In this document: piece by piece, positions 10,534 to 23,000 of the stretch
Numbering within the stretch: the first letter of the stretch is position 1
Layout of the letters: every line of letters begins with the position of its first letter
Assembly: GCA_001557505.1 (NCBI GenBank)
Contig: LSAX01000007.1
Span: 3,224,001 to 3,288,000, forward strand
Length of the DNA: 64,000 nucleotides
Source of the DNA: Reticulascus tulasneorum
Lineage: Eukaryota; Ascomycota; Sordariomycetes; Glomerellales; Reticulascaceae
Direction: 5' to 3'
Program-made: the position numbers and the translations under genes
The notes under the pieces: model-generated
Seen by the model: only the letters and a program-made list of their open reading frames with translations
Told to the model about the DNA's origin: nothing
Database searches by the model: none

Positions 10534-12541
10534 ATGTCTGGCGCGACGAGGCCCCTGAGGGTGGAACAGCCCTACAAGTTCTTCAAGCCCGAATTGAGGA
10601 CCAAAACGTATGATGTCGGCGATGTATACAACGATGAGAGGCAGAAGGAGAGCCGTCAGGCCTGGGAAATCCCGAATCTTGACTCGTGAGTCGAGCGCCG
10701 AATGAGACCCGGTGATTCATCGCGCGGCACTCGTCAGCTAATTCAATCTTACCAATTAGCAAGTCGTACCTCATGCACATCAAGACTCTTAGTGTGCGAT
10801 GGCCGCACTTGAGGCTGCTTGCTGATTTTATGGAAGTTGGCACTAGCCCGGCTAGGTGGAAAGACTATCCAGACGACGCGACCAAGAGAGGTGAGAAATC
10901 GAGGGCCGTCTTGTAAATGAGATGAGTTGAGCTTACACTACGCAGATGAAATTCGACAAAGGCGCTGGGAGCGAACCAAAGTTTGTTGCATCGAGTATCT
11001 GAAAGATGGCAGTGTGCGCCAGTTCGACTACAACAGGTCCGAAGAGCTCAAGGCAGCCATGGACAACCTTGAAAATAACAAGGCTGTTAAATTCCGACTG
11101 TTCGTCGTGGAAGATCTCTCCCGAGACGTGATTGAGCATCTCGGCTCCGGATTGTCCATCGAGCCTGGTTTCTTTCGCGAGCACATTGTTGACTTCGCCT
11201 GGTACAATGTTCGTGACCCTTGGCGGGATCCTCCGAACCTTAGTCTCGTGGCCAAGAAACAGCCGTGGTTCCAGCTGCGATTTGTGCGGCCGCGGTATTT
11301 CGAATCGGGTAAAGTCTTCGATGCCGGCTTTAAGGAGGCTTTCGGCTACAACATTCTCCGCCGACAGGATGATGATGTGAACAATATCGCTTTATGGGAT
11401 AAGACTGGTGGGAAGGTCGGAATGACGAGGTCGAGGGCGACTTTTTGGATGCGGCGAGCAGAGAGCGGCGAGGACACATCTGTGGGTGAGTGCGATCATT
11501 CGTTCAACGTTTTCTATCCAGACGCAGTTGGTGATCTGACGCGATTGTTGTGTAGGCGTTCTGCTGCTCGATCCGACGACCAACAAAGGCTTCCCCCTCT
11601 GGCAAGGCTACCGAGACTGGACTTCCACGCCGGCAATCGGGGAACCCTTCTCGGCTGGCCCGAACCGTACCTCCTTCTTTGAGGACTTCATTTACTGGGC
11701 AAAACAGCCAGATGCTTTTCCAAGCTCGGATTCGAGCGACCCTTCTTTGGCCGTTCACCTCCCTGCTCAGGCTCTTCTCCATCTGATATGCGCGGAATGG
11801 CTCACGCTTGCCGACTACGTCAAGACTCGCCTCAGTCAGATTGACTGGGAGATTGCCGATCCCGAACATTTCCTCTTCAAGGGCAACAACATCGATATTG
11901 CGCTCAAGAAGCTTCACATCTGGCGGCGGTTCGTGCCCCTGTATCGAGAAATGTTATCGGAAACCCTGCTCAGGGTGTTTGACTACCCCTGCCACGTCCC
12001 TAGCCCCCCTACCGCCATCAACGGCAGCGCAATCCAGGGTAATCAAGCGGCAAATGACCGGCCCATCCGCGCCACGTGCCCCTGCTCCGCCCACTCCCCC
12101 GCCGAGGTTCCCAGTAACAACCCGGGCACCATAACCGCCTACAAGCAAGACTTTGCCCTCGCCCTCTCCTACATGGAGGAATACCAGCAGCGCATCGACC
12201 GCCTAACCCACGTCGTCACGGCGACGATCAACATCGACGATGCGCGGCGCGGCTACAATGACAACAGAAACTTGAGCCGACTGACCTGGTTGGCGACCCT
12301 GTTCATCCCGCTGGGCTTCATCGCTACCCTGTTGTCGATGCAACCAGATGTGACGGTGCTGGCGGACACGGTGAGGTATTGGGCCAAGGCGGCGGTACCG
12401 ACTGCGGTACTAACGCTGGTGCTAGTGCTGCTCTTGAGCATGAGTGTGTTTGAGAGGTGGTTCGACACTTGTGTGAATACGTTGAAGACATGGTTTGAGA
12501 AATTTCCTTGGGTTGGAAAGTGGCGTCCTTTCAGTGATTGA
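10534..12541 (+). CDS. CorA-like two-TM membrane protein
   Basis: Four exons (10534-10685, 10760-10890, 10946-11485, 11556-12541) join in phase to give 602 residues. The long N-terminal part is soluble. The C-terminal third has the CorA-like layout: a long helical region (YKQDFALALSYMEEYQQRID, then NRNLSRLTWLATL) followed by two transmembrane helices near residues 520-540 and 560-580, and a short basic/aromatic tail (WFEKFPWVGKW). CorA proteins are Mg2+ channels marked by a GMN loop. Here the loop after TM1 reads LLSMQPDVTV, so the signature is absent and Mg2+ transport cannot be assumed. Many fungi carry such CorA-like proteins of unknown role. It is convergent with the next gene. Confidence 0.85.
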
Positions 12542-12969
12542 GTTGGACTTGGTATTTTAATGATGGTAACCTAGCTATGATATCCTATGAGTCGGCATGC
12601 ATCTTAATCATAATTCTTACTCATCGGCGTTGGCCAAGTTGGCCTTTTGGCAAATGTCCTAGTACCGGAAGAAAATGCTCCTGATGAATGACTGTTTCGG
12701 AATTGGCATCCTCGTTCATCGCACCTTTCTGGTCTCGTTCTACACATTTCATTGAAGCGTCATCATTTTTCCAAATGACCTGCGAACCAGCTGAAAATGA
12801 ACATCTCCGGAGCATTAAGTATGGGACGGTCAAGTTTGAAGAATATTATGCTGATGAGTGAGATAACTAGGAAAGATGTAGCTCCTAAAAACGCCAACCT
12901 CCCAACAACCCCCAGATACTCCATGAAGAACGCCCGAAAGACAGAATCATTATTCCTCAAACCCCCCGC
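12542..12969. other. Convergent intergenic spacer
   Basis: About 430 bp between two gene 3' ends. No gene seen; small minus-strand ORFs at 12621-12960 look spurious. Confidence 0.5.
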
Positions 12970-13728
12970 TTAGCCCTGGTTAACTATCGTGTAGCCAGAT
13001 GTGATAATTCGGCGAATAACAGCATCAAGGCCGGGCATCGAGCTATCCTGCGCAACCCTCAAGCCCCTGGCCACGCCTGCAAATGTCGTATACGTGCCAG
13101 TGTAGATAAGAATCTCCACAAGCTCCGCAACGCTGAAGATGGTCTGGGCCTCGGCAAGTGTTTCCAGTTTGTTGGTGCGTCCGAGGTCGAGCTGCTCATC
13201 AATGAGACGGAAAAGCAACCTCTCGCGACGAGTCCATGGTCCCAGTCCAGCCACAATATCCGCACTGCTCATGTTCAAGCTGTTGATCTTGGAGTTCTCC
13301 CAGCCAATGATCTCAAGCCCCCGCACGTTGTTTGCAAACACGTACTGGGCGTCGAGCCGGATACCGACGCGGCAGATTGTTGCCAGCCAGTCGCCGATGG
13401 GGATGGTACGCACGCGCCCGTCGAAACCGCTGCCCAGCACGCCCATGAGCGGCACGAACACGCCCTCTGCGTGCGCAAGAGTGGAGAGCAGTGTCCGCGG
13501 GAACGGGATTGTCTTCAGCGCCTTGATGACCTCTGGCTCGGCACCTGTTGAGTTGTAGAGCGGAACAATAGGGGGGGAGTCTGCGGGCGTGAAGACGATG
13601 GAGGGATATTTGTTTGGGGCGGGAGCGGTTGTTGTTGCCGCGACTGTGGATGTGGTTGTACTATCCACGGGAACCGCGATGGCAGACGACAGCATAGCTG
13701 CGAGAGAGAAGATGGTGGTGTACTTCAT
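12970..13728 (-). CDS. Secreted carboxymuconolactone decarboxylase/AhpD-like fold protein
   Basis: A single-exon gene of 252 residues. The start MKYTTIFSLAAMLSSAIAVP is a classic secretion signal, followed by a Thr/Ala/Pro-rich linker to about residue 40. The rest has the helical pattern of the CMD/AhpD superfamily: LAHAEGVFVPLMGVLGSG, a helix with DWLATICRVGIRLDAQYVFA, then TRRERLLFRLIDEQL and a final SVAELVEILIYTGTYTTFAG segment. The family normally has a His or CxxC in the helix occupied here by QYVFANNVRG; both are missing, so enzymatic activity is doubtful. A TATA-like element (GGTATAAG on the minus strand) lies near 13851-13860. I infer an extracellular protein of unknown role. Confidence 0.72.
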   Translation of the reverse strand: MKYTTIFSLAAMLSSAIAVPVDSTTTSTVAATTTAPAPNKYPSIVFTPADSPPIVPLYNSTGAEPEVIKALKTIPFPRTLLSTLAHAEGVFVPLMGVLGSGFDGRVRTIPIGDWLATICRVGIRLDAQYVFANNVRGLEIIGWENSKINSLNMSSADIVAGLGPWTRRERLLFRLIDEQLDLGRTNKLETLAEAQTIFSVAELVEILIYTGTYTTFAGVARGLRVAQDSSMPGLDAVIRRIITSGYTIVNQG

Positions 13729-14867
13729 TTTTGCGAATGTTCAAGGGGATGGGTACAGGTACGAGATGTGGTCGGTATCAAGTGGATGACCAGGATTGAG
13801 ATTGTGTCGTCAAAGGATGTTTGAAGGAAGGATTTGCGTGTAATGAATGCGACTTATACCTCTTGTGTAGGACCCAAAGAAGCTTAAGATGTGTACTGAT
13901 GATGTCTGAGCATTGAATGTACCGGATGAGCACACCAGGCTATTATATACACATATCTCGCCCGACCGCAATGGGTAGCTGCGATACTCCTTCCAGCACG
14001 ATTTCCGTTTTTAGACAATTCCGACACCCCAGTGAAGATGAAGCTATCGTCAAAATCTATTTCTGAATCCAGCTCTCTGAGCCTCCACAGGTAAGGCTTC
14101 ATCCACAGGGCTAGGGACTCCGCCCCTTTTGGGTGACTGACCGAACACGGGCCAAGGGGTTATGCACATATCGGGGTTGTGTGGTACCACGGCAAATCCT
14201 CCGACCACCTGCATCTGACTGGGGCCGAAGGATGACAGCGCCACGTCGAGTACCGAATGGTTCGGGATTATTGGCCACGGGCCTAAGTTCCTGGCCGCGG
14301 AGCCAAATTCCTAGCCGCAGGCTGGGCATTCAGATACCCCGAAAATGGAAGGCCGTACAAAGCCAGACTATTCACGGTAGCCACTCAGCGTATGGGGTTG
14401 CAAGGGGCTTGGATTTGCCCAAACCTATCCCATCTGATCCAAAACTGCGCGCCAGATCTTTCAGCCCAGCGGCACAGGGGCTTTGCCGCCTGACGCCCTG
14501 TGTCTCAAATGACCAACAACGCAGAGCTGTCTGACCGAAGGAGACAAACCCGAATCGCTAGCCATAAGCATGGCAATTCTATCACCCGATCATCACACGA
14601 TCATTATGGCGTGCTCTTGGAAACGAGAGCGTGAATGCCCACTGAACCTCCCCGTAGATTCTGGTTCAGTACTAACCTGCGATCGCAGAGTCTAAAGGAA
14701 ATGGCAAGGATGTTGGCAAGACGATTAAAATAAATTTGTGAATATTGCCATTTATTAACTAAACTCCTGCTAAACCCCAGCCTGTAATGAATGTCTAGAT
14801 CAGAAAACGCCATATATCATGCTAAATTACCAAAGAATGAACGAGCGCTACTATAGATTCAGTGTTC
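13729..14867. other. Intergenic, no gene seen
   Basis: Promoter side of the secreted protein gene and 3' side of the MFS gene. The ORF at 14133-14534 has biased, non-protein-like composition. Nothing else recognised. Confidence 0.5.
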
Positions 14868-16669
14868 CTATTTCTCTCCACCATTCTTCATCTTCCGAGC
14901 GTTAAACACCAAAAGTGCCGCACCAAGCAGCACGAAGCCAATCTGGATGACAATGCCACTATACACCTGAACACCAACGAACTGGTACTCGCTCCTAAGC
15001 AAGGCGCCAGCAATAGGATTACCAACCAGCAGCCCGAAACCCGCAACGCTGAACGACATGCCCAGCCGAGTGCCTATCTTGCTCAGATCGGGGACGATCA
15101 AGGTGAGAGCAGACGGGGGGAGCGAAACCACTGCTCCGGAGAAGAAGCCATAGAGGATGCAAAAGGCAATGAGGCCTGCAAGGTTCTCGACCGGGATCCA
15201 GAAGAAGACCAATATGCCCGAGGTGAATATGCAGAAGAGTAAGATGTTGAGCGCTCCCGCATAGACGGCTACGAGGTTGGGAATGATACGACCGAAGAAA
15301 GAGCCGGCGTTGAGTATCGACAACAAGTAGAAAGGGAGCGAGCCATCCACTTCGAGTTTCATCCGTGCATAAGCCGGGACGTAGAAGAACGGCACGTAGA
15401 GACCGATAAATGTAAAGAACAGGGCCACGCTAAATAGCGTAAAGGTCGGATCCTTGAAGGCGCTGAGCTCCAGCAGCGCTCGTTTCTTGGCTGGCATCAT
15501 TCGCGCCTTCATAATGAAGAAGGGCCATGCGAGCGTTGAGAGAACAATCAACGCCAAGATTCTGCACGCCCAGCCGTAGCCCACGCCATCAATGGCCTCC
15601 TTGAATACTATGGGAAAGATGACACCGCCGAAGCTGCCACCTGCAGCCGCGATTCCCGTTGCGAGCGGGCGTTTTGTTGTGAAGTATTGGGCGACGATGG
15701 CGACGCTGGGGACGAACAAGCAGCCGGCGCCAAGGCCGACTAGCAAGCCGAGAGATAGGAAGATGCCAAAGTACTCCCGCACCTCTCCGGCAACGAGGAG
15801 TCCCATCACGATCAGGCCTGTCCCGAATCCGATGAGTCCCCGGAGGTAGCCAAGGTCATAGAGTGGCCCACTCAGGATGCCGACGAAAATAAGGAGAAAC
15901 CCTTGGACAGTGCCGATCCATGAGATGGATGATGGTGCAAAGGAGTTAAGAAATGTTCTCTGGTAGTAGTCTTGAAAGACTCCATATGTGTTGACAAGTC
16001 CCCTGGCTACAGGTTAGTCGAGACATCTCAAGTGGATGCGTTCTGCAGTTCTTACCAAGAGTTAAAAAAGAGAAAGAAAGCGCCAGCAACTTGTAGCCAG
16101 GCCGCTAGGCCCCCATCAGGGGGCGAGGAGGCGGCCGGCGGTGGTTTTGGTGGGGTGATCACGGACTCCGCGATGGACTCGGCGTAAACTCGAGCCTCTT
16201 CTGTATCTCTCCCAGCCATGCGGCCAGACTCGTTGCGAAAGTCGTTGGCGCTCATATCGGACGTATAGCTTCCGACATGGAGTACTGGTCCTGGGGTGGT
16301 ATCATAGGTCTGGTTGAGAGGATAGACCCAAGTTCCACTTGAAGGTTGCGGATCCATGTTGCTTCCTCTGAAGCCTTCGTCTAATGGAGAGTAAGGTCGT
16401 GTTGGACGCATGTTCATCTCATCATCGTCCGCGTTGCCGGCGGCCTGCCAGTTCTGGCGAAAGATGGGATGCACCTCGTTCGCGTTTAGGGACTGCTGCT
16501 GATGCAGGCCGCCTTGAAACCAATGATGGCCTGCGCTGGGCTTTTCGACAGGCATGCCACTATTGACGCTGCGAAGAACGTCGTAGTCCAGCCTGTTGTT
16601 TATTCGCAGAGGAGGGGTTGAGGAATCTCGCCAGTAGGCGGGGACGGGCTTCCTCCGAATTTCTTCCAT
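14868..16669 (-). CDS. MFS transporter, monocarboxylate-transporter-like
   Basis: Two exons (16056-16669 and 14868-16002; 53-bp intron, split codon TG|G) give 582 residues. A disordered, cytosolic N-terminal extension of about 185 residues precedes the MCT-family entry motif PDGGLAAWLQVAGAFFLFFN. After the intron comes GLVNTYGVFQDYYQRTFLNS, and about twelve hydrophobic helices follow to the C-terminus (for example GLGAGCLFVPSVAIVAQYF and GFFSGAVVSLPPSALTLIV). Fungal MCT-like proteins move organic acids or are annotated as metabolite exporters. It is divergent from the enoyl reductase gene, two genes from an NRPS, so export of the NRPS product is a reasonable inference, not proven. Confidence 0.88.
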
Positions 16670-17305
16670 CGTTGCGAAAGGCTAAGGAAAGGAGGGGAAG
16701 GAAGTGCAATGAGAAGTAAGGCAGAAAGGTTCAATGCAGACAATGTCAAAAGTTGAGTTGAATTGGATTGCTGGTTTGGAATTTGGCATAGGGGGGCAGC
16801 TATCCTACTAGTCTTCAGATGAGCTGGTCCAAGAGGTGGCCAAGTAAGGTGTTATACTGAAACGGAATGCAGGCATTGCTGCAGGCAAATCCCAGAGCTC
16901 GGTACTTCAAATTAACAAAAACGAAAATTCCTGGTAGGCTGGATTATGGTTCCGTCCGACATTAGACATTAGTTCGCGTAAGGCAAAAAGGTGGGATCCA
17001 AATATAGGTGGTGTCACCATTCCTCCAGCAGAGGCGTCAGCCGCATTGGGGCGATGCACCCGTCAGCTGTACATACCTGAGCTTTGGGATATCGCCTTTT
17101 GTATTCGAATGACCATGTTGAGAATTCGTGGCAATCACGGAATATTCGCTCATAGGAAGAAGCGTGCAAGCTGTTTTTCTCACATTAGTCGACGTGGTCT
17201 GCGATAGCCCATGCCCGCTCGCACTTCGCGGTTTACTAAATCCCGACCCATCATACAAACAATATCTTTACTACCAGCTCATTCAAAGCACAAAAATCTA
17301 CAGCA
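16670..17305. promoter_or_regulatory. Divergent promoter region between MFS and reductase genes
   Basis: A 636-bp spacer whose two sides both lead to start codons, so it can co-regulate both genes. No binding site could be assigned by eye. Confidence 0.5.
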
Positions 17306-18364
17306 ATGGACGCCTCCTTCGTCATTACCAAGAGCACAAGCTCCAAAAGCATCAACCTGCATATCGCCCGTGTTGCGGTGCCTTCCAAGGCAGAGGTCTT
17401 GGTCAAATTCCACTTCTCCCCCATCAACCCGCTGGACCTGGCTGTCATTGCAGGCGCGTACCCCGTGAAACCGCAGTTCAGCCATGAGAGCGAGTCTGTT
17501 CTGGGGTTCGACGCCATCGGGGAAGTGGTGCTTGCCGGGCCTGAAGCCCAGAGTCTCAAGGTTGGAGACTTCGTCGTGCCCTCGCAGTACGGCATCGGAA
17601 CTTGGCGCTCCCACGCACTCATTCAGGAGACGCTTCTAGACAAGATTCCAGAGCCCAATGATCTCCGCTTCGGTGCCATCCTACGGTTGGGCATCTTACC
17701 GGCGTACTTCCTCGTTGAGCGCATGTGCAACCTGCGCCCAGGAGACTGGATCCTCCAAAACGCTGGCACCTCTGTTGTCGCTCAGATGGTAGCTCAGTTT
17801 GCATGCCGTCGTGGCATCAAAGTTGTTAGCGTCGTCCGAGACCGCGATGACGGAGGCAGTGTTCTCGAGGCACTTACAACCCCGGGAGCGAGTCGACAAG
17901 CAACTATGACAGGCCACATGGTTATCACAGAGAGCCAGCTGCAGCAGGAAAAACAGGGGATGAAGTTTGTGCTGGCTATCGACTCGGTTGGCGGCTTCTC
18001 GGGACAGCAGCTCCTAGACTGCCTCTCGGCCGGGGGCACATTCGTCCAACATGGGTTCCTCTCTGGAACGGATCAAATCCTGCCCCTCAACACTCTCAGC
18101 TTCTGGGCACGAAATCTCAGCATGGTATGCTCCCGCTCGTCCGCACAAATGGCTGGACTCTCCGCGGACGAGCGACGAAATTTGATGACGTGGATCGTTG
18201 AATTGGCGAATCATGGCGAGCTGTCGCTTCCCAAACTGGGGCTGGAAGAGGTGTCATTGGATCCTGCTGATGCTGAAGAGAATAAGAATAAGTTGGACAA
18301 GGCAATAAATAAGGCGAAGAGAGGACGGCTTGGCCAGAGGAAGCAGATCATTGCTTGGGGTTGA
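17306..18364 (+). CDS. MDR-superfamily reductase, MECR/ETR-like enoyl-thioester reductase
   Basis: A single-exon 352-residue protein with a GroES-like N-terminal half and a Rossmann-type second half. HFSPINPLDLAVIAGAYP matches the MECR-type substrate loop and keeps a Tyr where the family has its catalytic Tyr. GTWRSHAL and the nucleotide-binding QNAGTSVVAQMVAQFA also follow 2-enoyl-thioester reductases, which use NADPH to reduce trans-2-enoyl-ACP/CoA. No Zn-binding Cys/His set is visible. There is no clear mitochondrial presequence, unlike the fatty-acid-synthesis enzyme, so a tailoring role next to the NRPS is possible. It could also be a general quinone/enoyl reductase. Confidence 0.82.
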   Translation: MDASFVITKSTSSKSINLHIARVAVPSKAEVLVKFHFSPINPLDLAVIAGAYPVKPQFSHESESVLGFDAIGEVVLAGPEAQSLKVGDFVVPSQYGIGTWRSHALIQETLLDKIPEPNDLRFGAILRLGILPAYFLVERMCNLRPGDWILQNAGTSVVAQMVAQFACRRGIKVVSVVRDRDDGGSVLEALTTPGASRQATMTGHMVITESQLQQEKQGMKFVLAIDSVGGFSGQQLLDCLSAGGTFVQHGFLSGTDQILPLNTLSFWARNLSMVCSRSSAQMAGLSADERRNLMTWIVELANHGELSLPKLGLEEVSLDPADAEENKNKLDKAINKAKRGRLGQRKQIIAWG

Positions 18365-20098
18365 AGTCGTGGGACGGAATTGATGTACGGAAGTTTAGAC
18401 TATTCCACTTGAGTTGGTCCCTTTAGGACATGCAAAAGCTGAGCACAACAATACTTGAATTTTACATCTTGTATGGTATATCTTCGCATCCGTTTCACCG
18501 TTGGGACTCGGAATAAAGCCGGCCTCTGCTCGTTCTCTCATCTACCAGGAAGAGCGCCAGTAAACCTGTAGGCTTCACTCATTGTCCGGCCATCTTACGT
18601 TTGCCAATTTGTGCCGCGCAGGCCATTCTCGAAGAGGTTTTATTCCGCGGACGTAAGCCTCACCGTATCCAGCTCCCAGCTGGAGCTGGAGCTGATATTC
18701 GGAAGTTCAGGTAAATCAGCTCAAGGCAAAAGCCCCACTTTTCGATGAGTGAGGTTGGTCTTGGTTGCAATCCCGGCAAATCCCCCCTGTGCCGTCGCTA
18801 CGCGTATACGAGGGACCCGAAGCCAAAGAGGAACAAGTCGCCTGCAAGACATGAGCGAGCGAGCAAATGGCAAATACGGCCACTGGATTGTACCGACTGG
18901 CTGCGGAGGTACATGTGGCTTACGGTTCCTACATTTTCTGCGACTCGCGCAAGTGGACGAAAGCAAACAAGGTTGCCCAAGCCTTGCGCTGGTGGTGTGC
19001 GGGACCGCCACAAACTTGCTAATTGCATAACCGGGTTTCGCTTTAGTGCATCACTGGGAACGCTTAGCTTGCAGCCCTTCCGAATGCTTACCTCCTTGCC
19101 TCCCAACCCACTCCTAAACTACCGCCCCGTGTTCCCACCCAAGATTCAATCAGGCTAAGGTGGCAGGGCAAGCGGAACAAAACAGCGGCTGTCTTATGTC
19201 TCGGACCCGGGCGCGCGCTTATTTTGGAAAGTCCCGTTTCAAGCATCGGATGACCTCAGCCGCGGGAGTTGCCTTTGACTGCGGTTTGCCGTCTGGGGTT
19301 GTACACGTCACAGTCTATTGCTCCTGCAAGCCAGCAGGACGACACGAGCGGCCGTCTTTTTTAGAACCAGCCAATGTGGTGCCTGACCACCGGCCACTGG
19401 CAAAGATGCACGCTGCTCGCATTCGGGGCTGGACTTGGCGCGGTCATGGCCACAACATGAATCGGGGCCATCGTGATGGCAATGCCCCCGTTGTGATCCC
19501 ATCCAGACACCTGGCGCTGGACGCTTTGTTCAAGCTGAGCGAATTGCCATTAGTCCTGAGGGCTGCTGCTGTCTCATCACGCTGACCGGAGGTTCACCGT
19601 CGCCATCCCATTCAGTGATGGAAGTCCTCCATGGCCACTGTGTGCTATTCTGGGAGCTCCCTGTGCCTCAACGGCAATCCAACGCCAGGGCATTCTTCCC
19701 AAAAGTCTGCGACTCTGATGGGATTGCACGTGGCCACCCACAAACTAAGAGCATCCTGTCCTTGGGGAGCATCTATATGAAGTGGGCAACTCTGCATGAT
19801 GCCTAAATGCTCCGACTATCATATCTCCTTATCTTTCTTATACATCCTAGCATCAATCATTCTTCATTATATTGGACGAACTCTTATATCGTCAGAAAGC
19901 ACCATCGTTTATCATAAACCCTGCCTCCCACCCTTGCATCTATACTAGAACACACCCTGAAGTTAGTTCTTCGTACTCTCTGTCGCTCCGGCCCGCTCCA
20001 AGTTTGGGTTGAGCTACCACTCAACTACAACCTTGATGAGCTTAGCACATTCGCTTTGAATACATTTCCTTGGTCATATTTCTTTTCATACTGTAGCC
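18365..20098. other. Intergenic upstream of NRPS
   Basis: About 1.7 kb. Overlapping ORFs at 18721-19158 occur in several frames and look spurious. The last 250 bases before the NRPS start are CT-rich with TATA-like stretches (catctatatg near 19771), fitting a promoter and 5'UTR. Confidence 0.5.
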
Positions 20099-23000
20099 AT
20101 GGGGCCTCAACAGACAATGAGAATTGTTCCGCAACATGAACCTAGAGATGCCGACTTCACGGTCAAGAGTGTATGTATCCTGGTCAAAACCTTCTCATAT
20201 ACCCAGATATACTAATGCCAAGTAGCCCGAAACCCGTCGATACTTGTCACTTCCGTTCAGAAAGTCTGTTTCCAAGACTGCAGCGACTGTGACGAGCCTC
20301 CTCCACCAACAGGTCAAGCTACACCCTACCGATCCCGCCATCGAGGTTGAGAACCAAGAGGTCATAACGTACAGGACAATCGACCGTCAGTCCAGCGTTA
20401 TTGCGGGTGACATCCCTTCCGGTTCCATCATTGCAATTTACCTCGACCGATCATCTCAGCTCATTGCCTCGATCTTCGCCATTCTTAAGGCTGGGTCTGG
20501 GTATGTGATCCTGGATCCGGCGGTGCCAGATGAGAGGAACAAATTCATCATCCAAGATTCAAAGGCCGCTGCCGTCATCACCACTTCAGCCTACTCGTCC
20601 TTGTTCGCAAATCCTATTGACGTTGACGCAATATTAAAAAGAGGTCCTACCACTGCACGGCTCCCAAAACTTCCAGTAATCAGCCCTTCGTCCACAGCCT
20701 ACATAATATACACCTCAGGAAGCTCCGGCAGGCCGAAAGGAGTCGTGATCTCACACAGAGCAGCTGCCCATGGCATCAGTCATTTTTCCCTTAATGGAAA
20801 GTCAAGATGGTTGCTCTTCTACAACCCGACCTTTTCTGCTGCCCAAAGAACGATGCTCGCAACGCTCTGCAACGGTGGAGTCTTGTGCATGACTAGCAAG
20901 GAGAGGCTCTTGACTTCTCTCCCACAAGTCCTCGAGGAGATGAGAATTGACGCCGTCGGACTCACGCCTTCTATGCTGGCTGCATTTTCGTCGAGGCTGC
21001 TTCCTCCAACCTTGAAGCAAATAACGGTCGTCGGCGAGCCTATCAGTCAAGATCTTGCTGATATGTTTGCGGACAAGCTGGAGTTTCGAGTCTCTTACGG
21101 CTTGAGCGAGTGTGCCCAGCTCAATTTCAACCGACGGCTATCTCGAGGAGACAGGCCGACATTTGCAGGGAAGCCAACAGACACCACCGAGGCCATTGTT
21201 CTCCGACTCGATACCACCGAGATTGCGGCCCCGGGCGAATCTGGAGAGTTGTGTCTCATTGGGCCCCAGCTTGCCGATGGCTATCTGAACCGCCCAGATG
21301 AGTCCAAGAAAGCATTCGTATCTAACCCATTCGGACCGGGTAGAATGTTCCGAACTGGCGACTTGGCTCGGGCGGTATCCGACGGGTTCGAGATCGTGGG
21401 TAGAGTGGACAATCAAGTCAAGATCAATGGACAAAGACTGGAGCCCGAGGAGGTCTCATCAGTGCTTGCAAGACATCCCGCTGTTGCCAACGCCTACGTT
21501 TTGGCCTCCACGGTAAACTCGACCAAGTCACTCGTAGCAGCTGTAGTGCTGTACCCCGAATATGACTGGAGTCGTACGGTACCGGAACTGAGGGACGCGA
21601 CTCAAAGTATGCTTCCGTCTTACATGGTGCCGAGTTATTGGATCCAGTATCATGAACTGCCTCTGAATGCGAATGGGAAGACCAACAAGAAGGCCATTCA
21701 GGAACGGGTTGAGGCCGCCTCTACCGACGAACTTTGTGTACGGTCTGGTGTTTTCGAGACAGTCGATGAACCCATCGAGATGGTGATTCAAGCTGTTTGG
21801 GCAAGCATCCTTTCTCTGGATGTCTTGTCTATCGGCCGTTCAGACAACTTCCTCGATCTCGGTGGCGGCTCGTTGCAAGCCATTCAGATGCTAAACGAGC
21901 TGCGAAGGGCCAACATTCACCTGACCATGGAGTCGATTTTCCAGCGCGAGACCCTGGCAACTTTACGGGAAAATGCCGTTATGAAGACCGCATACGAATT
22001 CGTATCGCCATTCTCACTTCTAGAGGACCAACAACTTGTCAAGTCCGTTCGATCTCAACCTGGGATTGAGGATGCGTTCCCCGCAACAGACTTCCAAGAG
22101 AGCCTAGTCAGTATCAGCCTACAAGGAAGCACAGACTACACCTACCAGAGAGTCTGGGATGTCCGGGGTCTTGATCTTATCAGACTACAACTGGCCCTTC
22201 AGATTGTCTATCTAAAGCGACCAAACTTGCGCACAACTTTCATGTCGACCGAGACGGGCTTGGTTCAGATTGTCCGTTCTGATATGGAACTGCCCTTCAA
22301 GAGACTTGAAATTTCGCTCGACCAGCACCTGGCCGAGGACATTAAAAAAGGCTTTACCCTAGGGGAGTCATTCTTCAGGGCCGCAATTCTGAAAGAATCC
22401 ATTCTAGTGGTCACCATGCACCATGCCCTATTCGACTACTGGTCGAGCTCTTTCCTATATGATGATGCAGCGATGTACTACAACGGGCTACAGCCAGGCC
22501 CGCGACCGGACTTCAAGAACTTCGTGTCTGCAACGCTCCAGATGGAGTGGAACTCGTCCGAGGCATTTTGGCGAGAGAGGCTGGAGACGGCATCTCCATC
22601 TCTGCTGAATTTTGCGCCAACATCTCACACAGCCCGTGTTGGCCGTTCTCTCGATCTAGATCTCGACCAGCTCGCCAAGTTAAATGGCGTGATGATTGGC
22701 TCCGTCATCTACACGGCGTGGGCTATTGTGCTTGCACAGCAACTCGGTGGAAACGATGTGGTATTCGCAGCCCCTATTTCCGGCCGAGAGCTGCCTCTCA
22801 TCGATATTGATCGACTCGACGGTCCAACGCTAACAATCGCGCCGTTGAGATTCGTTTTCGGTCCACAGCAATCCGTTTCGGACGCTCTTCAGATGGGTCA
22901 CAGCCTCTTCATCAGCGCCATAACGCATTCACAATTTGGCTTGCGAAAGATTCTGAAAGCATCGTCTCAGAAGTCGAATCTGTTTGATACCATGGTTAAT

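Noticed and set aside
14133..14534. 133-codon ORF between the secreted protein and MFS genes
   Set aside because: No protein-like pattern, no domain, no splice support.
17306..18364. Reductase considered as a trans-acting enoyl reductase for a polyketide synthase
   Set aside because: No polyketide synthase in the window; the family match is equally good to MECR-type or quinone-type reductases.
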